The position numbers were made by a program, and so were the translations under genes. 56,701 bases of DNA, taken from positions 1 to 56,701 of the forward strand of contig JAYWHK010000219.1 of NCBI GenBank assembly GCA_043777755.1, in the 5' to 3' direction. Source of the DNA: CANHEE01 sp043777755 (GTDB lineage: Bacteria > Bacteroidota > Bacteroidia > Chitinophagales > Saprospiraceae). This document shows, piece by piece, positions 44,045 through 50,970 of this stretch (position 1 is its first letter; the number at the start of each line of letters is the position of its first letter). The notes below the pieces were generated by a model that had not been told where the DNA came from, did no database searches, and worked only from the letters and a program-made list of their open reading frames with translations.

Positions 44045-44061
44045 TTATACTGGAGTAATGA

Positions 44062-44129
44062 TTCGGAAATCTATTTTTTTATTTGGGAATATTCGGAAAG
44101 TAAATTATATTTGTCGCAATATTTCGGAA
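44062..44129 (+). promoter_or_regulatory. Three phased TTCGGAA sites (putative operator)
   Basis: TTCGGAA occurs at 44062-44068, 44092-44098 and 44123-44129, spaced 30 and 31 bases apart, so about three helical turns each and on one face. The middle copy lies in the spacer of the predicted regulator promoter and the third just after its -7 box. TTC-G-GAA is a pseudo-palindrome. This fits an operator for autoregulation by the adjacent HTH protein. Confidence 0.5.
44082..44113 (+). promoter_or_regulatory. Predicted promoter of the HTH regulator
   Basis: TTTG (44082-44085), a 20-base spacer and TATATTTG (44106-44113) form a near-perfect Bacteroidota promoter, 54 bases before the ATG at 44168. 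Confidence 0.62.
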
Positions 44130-44167
44130 TTTTAAATCTTTTGGCAATTTTATTGCGCAATCAAGTT

Positions 44168-45136
44168 ATGAAAACAACAACACAAATCTATTTTTTTGAA
44201 AAAATTGCTAAATCTTCACCTTTTACAGGTAAAAAATTCGTTGATGAAATTAGTGACTTGCTGAACGTTAGCAAAAGTGTCGCTTATGACAGAATCAATG
44301 GAAAAAAATTATTAAACTTTGATGAAATAATGTTGTTGGCAGCACATTACAAAGTGTCGCTCGACGAGTTGTTGTATTCTACCTACACAGGCTTTCACTT
44401 GGATACGATGCAGAGGCAACCACAATCATTTGAAATTTTCCTACAAGAGCTGCACAAAAATACTTCGATGTTAAGCAATATGTCCAATTGTGAAATTAGT
44501 TATTCTGCCATTGAAACACCCATTTTCTACTATCTTTTTGAGCCAAAATTGATTTTGTTCAAAATGTATATTTGGAGCAGAACGATTTGGAACAACCCAT
44601 CGCATTTAGAACATTCTTTTAGCATCAATAGACTTTCAACACCCGAAAATTCCAGATTAATTGTAGAAACACAAAAGGCTTTTAATCAACTCCATACCAT
44701 AGAATTTTGGAATACAGGTATGATTGATTCGACAATTGACCAGATTCGTTACGCAATTAACAGTGATTTGTTTGACGATAAAAATGACGTAGCCACTTTG
44801 CTAAATTGTCAAATGAGGATAGTAGAAATAATGGAATCTATTGCTGCAAAAGGTCACAAAGAATCTGGTAAAAAATCAGAAATATACCATGCTGAATTAG
44901 TGCCAACACCTACTTTGATTACAGTCAATAGCAAAGAACACAAAGTGGTTTATAATATCTACGACTCTCCTAATTTTATGACGAGTTTTTCTGAAAAAAC
45001 CTTTGACTACACCTTGGATTTGTTTGAAAAAATGAAAAAAGGGAGTTTGTTACTTGGTGAAGACCGACAACGTTCTCGTTTTTTTAAGCATTTAAAAAAT
45101 AAATTAAACGATGCAATGGCAGAATTTTTAGTTTAG
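44168..45136 (+). CDS. Helix-turn-helix transcriptional regulator
   Basis: A 322-residue protein using the ATG at 44168; an in-frame start 48 codons upstream would lie before the predicted promoter's -7 box. The N-terminal ~70 residues resemble an XRE-like HTH: 'FVDEISDLLNVSKSVAYDRI' with 'NGKKLLNFDEIMLLAAHYKV' following. The remaining ~250 residues form a helical domain without a known motif, ending 'RSRFFKHLKNKLNDAMAEFL'. Bacteroidota have many such regulators of unknown signal. It is divergent from the lipoprotein pair and has phased sites over its own promoter. Confidence 0.78.
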   Translation: MKTTTQIYFFEKIAKSSPFTGKKFVDEISDLLNVSKSVAYDRINGKKLLNFDEIMLLAAHYKVSLDELLYSTYTGFHLDTMQRQPQSFEIFLQELHKNTSMLSNMSNCEISYSAIETPIFYYLFEPKLILFKMYIWSRTIWNNPSHLEHSFSINRLSTPENSRLIVETQKAFNQLHTIEFWNTGMIDSTIDQIRYAINSDLFDDKNDVATLLNCQMRIVEIMESIAAKGHKESGKKSEIYHAELVPTPTLITVNSKEHKVVYNIYDSPNFMTSFSEKTFDYTLDLFEKMKKGSLLLGEDRQRSRFFKHLKNKLNDAMAEFLV

Positions 45137-45167
45137 CATTTTACATTCATTGCAAAAATTTATGTCA

Positions 45168-45206
45168 AAAAAAATCCAAACCATCTTGACAATGGCTTGG
45201 ATTTTT
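45168..45206. terminator. Bidirectional intrinsic terminator
   Basis: AAAAAAATCCAAACCAT pairs with ATGGCTTGGATTTTT (one A-C mismatch) around a 7-base loop, between the convergent regulator and purA genes. Confidence 0.75.
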
Positions 45207-45235
45207 CTGATATGAACTAATACTCGAATATAAAT

Positions 45236-46510
45236 TTATATGGATTTGAACACCAGACTATTGCGCTCGGGACTTGTCGAAACTATAGTAATCGGAACAC
45301 CTAAATGTTTTTCAACATATTCTACAAAAACTTGTGCTTTTGGCGGCAATTGCGAGTAGGTCATGGCACTTTTGAGATCAGTTTGCCAACCACTTAGTGT
45401 TTCTAAAACGGGTGTAACGGTTGTCGCATCTAAATCATACGGCAAAGTAGATTGTAGTGCGCCATCATATTCATAGGCTTTACACACTTTTATTTCATTA
45501 AAAACATTCAAAACGTCAATTTTGGTCATGACGATTTGGGTAACGCCATTCAGCATAATGGTGTAACGCAATTGCGGTAAATCAATCCAACCACAACGAC
45601 GAGCACGACCCGTAGTTGAGCCAAATTCGTGTCCTTCTTGGCGTAATTTTTCGCCAATAGCATTGTCCAATTCTGTTGGAAAAGGGCCGCCACCAACACG
45701 TGTACAATAGGCTTTTGTAATACCAATTACTTCTCCAATAGTACTCGGTGCAACGCCTAATCCTGTACAAACACCTGCCGTAACGGTATTTGAAGAAGTT
45801 ACATAAGGGTATGTTCCAAAATCAATATCCAGCATCGAACCTTGCGCACCTTCTGCCAAAATCTTTTTGCCTTGTTTGAGTGCATCATTGATAAAGTACT
45901 CACCATCAACGATTTGCAACGATTTCAAAGCCTCCAAACTGGCAAACCATTTTGCTTCTTCGGTTGCCAAATCAAAATCAACAGGCGAATATATTTTCAT
46001 AAAAGCCAAATGTTTGGCTTTTAAAATATCATATTTTGCTTTAAAATTATCAGCCAAAATATCACCAACACGGAGTCCGTTTCGACCCGTTTTGTCCATA
46101 TATGTTGGACCAATACCTTTGAGTGTAGAACCAATTTTCTCTTTCCCTTTTGAGGCTTCGGAAGCAGCATCTAACCAGCGGTGTGTTGGGAGAATCAAGT
46201 GTGCTTTTTTAGCCACTAAAAGACGGCTTTTGTATTCTACATTAGATTCTTCGAGTTTTATCAACTCTTTTTCAAAGGTAATTGGGTCTAAAACGACACC
46301 ATTTCCAATGATATTGAGCTGTTTTTTTCTAAAAATACCTGAAGGAACAGTATGTAATACATACTTGTTACCGTCAAAAATCAAAGTGTGACCAGCATTA
46401 GGTCCTCCTTGAAAACGAGCTACGATGTCATATTTTTCGGCAAGAAAATCTACTATTTTTCCTTTTCCTTCGTCGCCCCATTGCAAGCCTAAAATTACGT
46501 CTATTGCCAT
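45236..46510 (-). CDS. purA: Adenylosuccinate synthase
   Basis: A 424-residue enzyme of AMP synthesis: IMP + aspartate + GTP to adenylosuccinate. The GTP loop 'GLQWGDEGKGKIVD' begins the protein; 'QGGPNAGHT' binds IMP; 'TRVGGGPFPTEL' and 'TTGRARRCGWIDL' complete the active site. It is complete. It lies 106 bases downstream of the transketolase subunit gene on the same strand. Confidence 0.96.
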   Translation of the reverse strand: MAIDVILGLQWGDEGKGKIVDFLAEKYDIVARFQGGPNAGHTLIFDGNKYVLHTVPSGIFRKKQLNIIGNGVVLDPITFEKELIKLEESNVEYKSRLLVAKKAHLILPTHRWLDAASEASKGKEKIGSTLKGIGPTYMDKTGRNGLRVGDILADNFKAKYDILKAKHLAFMKIYSPVDFDLATEEAKWFASLEALKSLQIVDGEYFINDALKQGKKILAEGAQGSMLDIDFGTYPYVTSSNTVTAGVCTGLGVAPSTIGEVIGITKAYCTRVGGGPFPTELDNAIGEKLRQEGHEFGSTTGRARRCGWIDLPQLRYTIMLNGVTQIVMTKIDVLNVFNEIKVCKAYEYDGALQSTLPYDLDATTVTPVLETLSGWQTDLKSAMTYSQLPPKAQVFVEYVEKHLGVPITIVSTSPERNSLVFKSI

Positions 46511-46616
46511 TTTTTTTATTTAAATACTTTTATAAAACACATTGAAATTTGAAACAAAGTAAAATTTCGGTTTGCTCAACGGACTTTTACATTTTTCTGT
46601 TTTACATTTTGACTTT

Positions 46617-47486
46617 TTAGTTTTTCAAACCATCATTTTCCACCACATAATCGCCCAATGTTTCTTCCAATTGAGCCAATGCACGCAATGCTTGTTCTTT
46701 GTTTGGAGCGATTCCGTGCCATTCGTGAGAACCCATCATAAAATCAACACCTTTTCCCATTTCTGTTTTCATTAGAATTACCGTAGGTTTTCCTTTTCCT
46801 GCGCCACGTTTAGCTTTGCGAAGGGTCGCTACAATTTCTTCCATATTGTGACCATCCATTTTCAAAACATTCCAACCAAAAGCCTTCCATTTGCCTGGCA
46901 AATCGCCCAATGACATTACCTTGTCATTAGAACCATCAATTTGCTGACCATTCCAATCGACGGTTACAATCAAGTTGTCCAATTTGTGGTGTGCTGCAAA
47001 CATCAACGCCTCCCAAATCTGACCCTCTTGTAATTCACCGTCGCCTGTAAGTGCAAAAACAAAACGATCATCACCGTCCATTTTTTTTGCTTTTGCCAAA
47101 CCAACAGCGACAGAAACACCTTGTCCCAAAGAACCCGAAGCAATACGAACACCTGGCAAGCCTTCATGGGTTGCTGGATGTCCTTGCAAACGAGAATTTA
47201 ACTTACGGAACGTACTCATTTCATTTTTGTCAAAATAACAAGCATGAGCCAAAACACTGTAAAAAACAGGAGAAATATGCCCATTTGACAATATGAAAAT
47301 ATCTTCACCTTTGCCTGCCATCGTAAAACGCTTGTGGCGTTTCATCACACCAAAATAAAGTCCTGTCAAAAAATCAGCACAGCCCAAAGAACCTCCTGGG
47401 TGTCCCGAGCTAACGTAGTGAACCATACGAACAATATCTCGACGAACTTGCGATGCAATACCTTGTAATTCTTGTGTTGTAGCCAT
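46617..47486 (-). CDS. Transketolase, N-terminal (alpha) subunit
   Basis: A 289-residue thiamine-diphosphate domain of transketolase, as in the split two-subunit enzymes that shuttle two-carbon units in the pentose phosphate pathway. 'SSGHPGGSLGCADFLTGLYF' and the ThDP/Mg motif 'ALTGDGELQEGQIWEALMFA' ... 'VDWNGQQIDG' are present. The C-terminal pyrimidine-binding half is not encoded next to it, so the second subunit must be elsewhere. A minus-strand TATCTTTG box lies upstream at 47523-47516. Confidence 0.9.
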   Translation of the reverse strand: MATTQELQGIASQVRRDIVRMVHYVSSGHPGGSLGCADFLTGLYFGVMKRHKRFTMAGKGEDIFILSNGHISPVFYSVLAHACYFDKNEMSTFRKLNSRLQGHPATHEGLPGVRIASGSLGQGVSVAVGLAKAKKMDGDDRFVFALTGDGELQEGQIWEALMFAAHHKLDNLIVTVDWNGQQIDGSNDKVMSLGDLPGKWKAFGWNVLKMDGHNMEEIVATLRKAKRGAGKGKPTVILMKTEMGKGVDFMMGSHEWHGIAPNKEQALRALAQLEETLGDYVVENDGLKN

Positions 47487-47515
47487 AAAAAATTAGATTA
47501 CTTTGAATAATGGCG

Positions 47516-47523
47516 CAAAGATA
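47516..47523 (-). promoter_or_regulatory. Candidate -7 box for the transketolase gene
   Basis: TATCTTTG on the minus strand, 30 bases before the ATG, with a TTG about 23 bases further upstream. It overlaps the divergent promoter region of the next plus-strand gene. Confidence 0.4.
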
Positions 47524-47555
47524 TAAAAGCCTTTTTAAAATATAGTCAATTGACG

Positions 47556-47563
47556 TATCTTTG
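47556..47563 (+). promoter_or_regulatory. Candidate -7 box for the TMTC-like gene
   Basis: TATCTTTG on the plus strand, 46 bases before the ATG at 47610. The -33 position has only a T-rich stretch. Confidence 0.4.
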
Positions 47564-47609
47564 CTTGATTTTTTTCGTAAAATAAATTTTTATATAAAAA
47601 AATATAATC

Positions 47610-49556
47610 ATGGCTAAAAAAAATACTGTTCCTACCAACGCAGCACCTCGTGCAGCTGTTCCTTTTATTTCCTCTGAAAAAAAACCTTCCTTTTGGAAAC
47701 TCAATCGAAATGTGGCGATGCTTTTCTTTGTATTGGGCTTCACGCTTTATGGCTACAGCTTGTTTTCTGATTATGTTTTAGATGACCAAATAGTCATTAC
47801 AGACAACCGTTTTACTAAAAAAGGAACGGCTGGTATTGGAGATATTCTAAAAAAAGAATCTTTTGTTGGTTATTTTGGAGAACAAAGAGATTTGGTTGCT
47901 GGCGCACGTTACCGACCACTTTCTTTGGTGACTTTTGCCATGGAATGGTCGATGTTTGCGCCTGACGAAACAAAACTACCTAAATTAGCCGCTGGTCAAA
48001 AGCGTGATTACAATGGAGCTGAGTTTAAAACAGTCCGTTTTGTACATCATTTTACCAATATACTGTTGTATTGTTTGTCAGCGATTTTACTTTATCGCAT
48101 ATTGTTGATACTTTTTCCTTTAAAAGAAGATGAAAAATGGTATTTTAATCTGCCTTTTGTAGCTTCTTTGTTATTTTTACTACACCCGATTCATACGGAA
48201 GCAGTGGCAAACATCAAAGGTCGTGACGAAATTATGGCTTTTTTAGCCGCTTTCGGAACACTTTATTATGTTTTAAAATATGCCGAAACTGGTCGTTTTG
48301 TCAAAATGATTCAAGCCTCGATTGTCTTTTTCTTAGGTTTATTGTCAAAAGAAAATACCTTGACTTTCTTGGCAATCGTTCCGCTTACTTTATATTGTTT
48401 CAAAGATTTTGATGTAAAAAAATCACTTCAAACGGCTGTTCCTTTGTTGGTAACAACCATTTTATATTTGATTATTCGTGTTTCTGTCATTGGTTATTTG
48501 CTTGGGAATGGCAAAGAAATCACCGATATTATGAACAATCCATTCTATGGTGTGCCAATGAGTGAGCGTTTTGCAACGATTTTTTATACTTTGTGGCGTT
48601 ACATTCAGTTGTTGTTTTATCCACATCCTTTGACACACGACTATTATCCATATCAAATTCCAATTGTGAATTGGAGCAATCTACAAAGTATTGCAGCGCT
48701 GATTTTATACACAAGCCTTGGTGTTTATGGCGTTTGGTCGGTTTGGAAAAAGAAAAGCATTATTGGTTACGCCATTTTATTTTATTTGATTACTTTTTCG
48801 ATAGTGAGTAATATTCCGTTTTCGATAGGAACATTTATGAATGACCGTTTTATTTATCTTTCCTCGGTTGGTTTTAGCATTATTGTTGCCTATTGGATAA
48901 CAGATTTTTTACCGAAAAAAAATCTAACTACTGTTGGAATGGCATTATTGGGCATTTTGAGTTTAGGTTATAGCGTAAAAACCATGTTGCGTATTCCTGA
49001 TTGGAAAGATACTTTGTCTTTGAATACTTCTGCAATCAATATTTCTCCAAATAGCGCACGTGCAAATCTTTTTTATGGTGTAGCTCTGTTCAATGAAGCT
49101 CAAAAAGTGGCTGGCGACGAGCGTAAAAACTTCATGTACAAAGCATTGCCTTATGCAGAAAAAGCAGTAGAAATTCTACCTTCTTATGGCAGTGCAATCC
49201 ACATGTTAAGTGGTATTGATGCCGAAATATATCAGTATGACAAAGACGTAGATAAAATTTTGGCAAAATATGAAAAATATTTACATCACCGTGAAAGCTT
49301 GTCTATTGAAGATATTCCTACCAACTCTACTTTTATTGACAAATACTTGAAATATTTGTGTGGACAACCTGAATATAAGGATAAAATGCTTGTTTTTTAT
49401 AAAAAAATAATTCCTATTTTTTTAGAAGAAAAGAAAGATGGGAAAAATGCGGTGCGTTATGCAAGCGAAGCATTGGCATTAGCACCTGGCGAATTGGAGA
49501 TTTCCGCATTGATGTCAAAAGCTCAGATGTTGAATAATCAACAGGGTAAAAAGTAG
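47610..49556 (+). CDS. TMTC-like multi-pass membrane glycosyltransferase with C-terminal repeats
   Basis: A 648-residue protein with about 10-12 hydrophobic segments to residue ~480, preceded by a ~30-residue polar N-terminus. 'YSLFSDYVLDDQIVITDNRF' (acidic DD in the first periplasmic loop), 'YRPLSLVTFAMEWSMF', 'FLLHPIHTEAVANIKGRDEI' and 'LLSKENTLTFLAIVPL' are the landmarks of the TMTC/DUF1736 branch of GT-C enzymes, which use lipid-linked sugar. The last ~170 residues are helical with TPR character. Bacterial roles are mostly unknown; O-glycosylation of exported proteins is common in Bacteroidota. Confidence 0.82.
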   Translation: MAKKNTVPTNAAPRAAVPFISSEKKPSFWKLNRNVAMLFFVLGFTLYGYSLFSDYVLDDQIVITDNRFTKKGTAGIGDILKKESFVGYFGEQRDLVAGARYRPLSLVTFAMEWSMFAPDETKLPKLAAGQKRDYNGAEFKTVRFVHHFTNILLYCLSAILLYRILLILFPLKEDEKWYFNLPFVASLLFLLHPIHTEAVANIKGRDEIMAFLAAFGTLYYVLKYAETGRFVKMIQASIVFFLGLLSKENTLTFLAIVPLTLYCFKDFDVKKSLQTAVPLLVTTILYLIIRVSVIGYLLGNGKEITDIMNNPFYGVPMSERFATIFYTLWRYIQLLFYPHPLTHDYYPYQIPIVNWSNLQSIAALILYTSLGVYGVWSVWKKKSIIGYAILFYLITFSIVSNIPFSIGTFMNDRFIYLSSVGFSIIVAYWITDFLPKKNLTTVGMALLGILSLGYSVKTMLRIPDWKDTLSLNTSAINISPNSARANLFYGVALFNEAQKVAGDERKNFMYKALPYAEKAVEILPSYGSAIHMLSGIDAEIYQYDKDVDKILAKYEKYLHHRESLSIEDIPTNSTFIDKYLKYLCGQPEYKDKMLVFYKKIIPIFLEEKKDGKNAVRYASEALALAPGELEISALMSKAQMLNNQQGKK

Positions 49557-49662
49557 AGAAAAGGCGTGCCTTTTCTCGTGACATATTTGTTTATAAAAAA
49601 AGGCACACTTTTTCTCGAACTACGTTTTTATACTTAGTTCGAGAAAAGGCGTGCCTTTTCTC
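49556..49662. terminator. Compound terminator with repeated GAGAAAAGGC palindromes
   Basis: Two identical 22-base palindromes (each starting GAGAAAAGGC and ending GCCTTTTCTC) at 49556-49577 and 49641-49662 flank a third hairpin, TTTCTCGAACTA/TAGTTCGAGAAA. Together, bases 49597-49660 can form a stem of about 24 pairs with two mismatches. It overlaps the TMTC stop and lies between convergent genes. Confidence 0.75.
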
Positions 49663-49683
49663 TACGTTAAAATTATTTACGAA

Positions 49684-50961
49684 CTACGATATTGTATCAA
49701 ATTTTGTGTAAGGCACTAATGCAGCTGGAATACGGATTCCTTCTGGCATTTGGTGGTTTTCCAGCATCGCCGCAACGATACGAGCCAATGCCAATGCAGA
49801 GCCATTCAAAGTATGTGCCAAAGTCGTTTTTTTATTGTCATCACGGAAACGCAATTTCATACGATTTGATTGGAAAGTTTCAAAATTAGAAACAGAACTT
49901 ACTTCCAACCAACGCTCCTGTGCAGCTGACCAAACCTCAAAATCAAAAGTCAAAGCCGATGAAAATGACATATCGCCGCCACAAAGACGCAAAATACGGT
50001 ATGGTAATTCCAATTTGTCCAACAAGCCAGCGACGTGTTCCAACATTTCCATCAATGCAGCGTAAGATTTGTCAGGATGTTCCAAACGGACAATCTCAAT
50101 TTTGTCGAACTGATGCAAACGATTCAAACCTCTCACGTGCGCACCATAAGAACCTGCTTCACGACGGAAACAAGGCGTATAGCCTGACATTTTTATAGGA
50201 AAATCTTTTTCATCTAAAATAACGTCACGGTAAAGATTCGTTAGAGGAACCTCTGCCGTAGGAATTAAATACAAATCGTCAATACCAATGTGGTACATTT
50301 GACCTTCCTTGTCGGGTAAGTTTCCTGTGCCACGTCCGCTTGCTTCATTGACGACCAAAGGCGGTATAATCTCTTGATAACCAGCATTTTCCGCTTCATC
50401 TAAGAAAAATGAAATCAGCGCACGTTGCAATTTTGCACCTTTTCCTTTATAAACTGGAAAACCAGCGCCAGCGATTTTAACGCCTAATTCGAGGTCAAAA
50501 ACATCGTATTTTTTAGCCAATTCCCAGTGCGGTTGCGCACCTTCGTGTAAAGTTGGCAAGGCTTTGTCCCAGGCACGATAAACTTCGTTCTCTTCGGGCG
50601 TTTTGCCTTGTGGAACGCTTGAATGTGGCATATTCGGGACACTCAAAAGCAGATTTTCTAAGTCATTTTCAGCTTGTTCAAACTTTGCTTTGAGCTCTTT
50701 TTCTTGTTCTTTTGAAGCAGCAACTTGAGCTTTCATGCCTTCGGCTTCTTCTCTTTTGCCTTGCTTCATGAGTTCGCCAATACTTTTAGACAGCTTATTG
50801 GCTTCTGCCAAAAGCGCATCTAATTGCGTTTGCGTACTTTTACGAATATCGTCAATTGCAATGATTTGCTCCACGGTTTGCGCAGCATTTGCAAAATATT
50901 TTTTTTCTAATCCCGCAACAATTTTTTCTTTGTTGTCACGGATAACGTTTACTTGTAACAT
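49684..50961 (-). CDS. serS: Serine--tRNA ligase, regenerated at an insertion junction
   Basis: A 425-residue class II synthetase that charges tRNA-Ser (and tRNA-Sec). The N-terminal coiled-coil arm (about 30-110) is intact; motif 2 is 'CFRREAGSYGAHVRGLNRLH' and motif 3 'NGSALALARIVAAMLENHQ'. Its first 106 bases, from three bases before the ATG, are a direct repeat of bases 54448-54553 with six differences. The ATG is only 9 bases after the stop of the cassette ATPase gene, so serS now probably depends on read-through from the cassette. The gene itself is full length and should be functional. Confidence 0.96.
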   Translation of the reverse strand: MLQVNVIRDNKEKIVAGLEKKYFANAAQTVEQIIAIDDIRKSTQTQLDALLAEANKLSKSIGELMKQGKREEAEGMKAQVAASKEQEKELKAKFEQAENDLENLLLSVPNMPHSSVPQGKTPEENEVYRAWDKALPTLHEGAQPHWELAKKYDVFDLELGVKIAGAGFPVYKGKGAKLQRALISFFLDEAENAGYQEIIPPLVVNEASGRGTGNLPDKEGQMYHIGIDDLYLIPTAEVPLTNLYRDVILDEKDFPIKMSGYTPCFRREAGSYGAHVRGLNRLHQFDKIEIVRLEHPDKSYAALMEMLEHVAGLLDKLELPYRILRLCGGDMSFSSALTFDFEVWSAAQERWLEVSSVSNFETFQSNRMKLRFRDDNKKTTLAHTLNGSALALARIVAAMLENHQMPEGIRIPAALVPYTKFDTIS

Positions 50962-50964
50962 AAT
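50859..50964 (-). repeat. 106-bp direct repeat, copy at the intact serS
   Basis: Matches 54448-54553 at 100 of 106 positions. It covers ATTATG through codon 34 of serS. Both copies end at the same base on the cassette-proximal and distal sides (CAATGATTTG ... CATAAT). Confidence 0.9.
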
Positions 50965-50970
50965 TATATT

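Noticed and set aside
49684..50961. serS considered to be a truncated or duplicated pseudogene because of the second 5' copy
   Set aside because: The copy at 50961 is full length with all class II motifs; only the distal 42-codon copy is broken.
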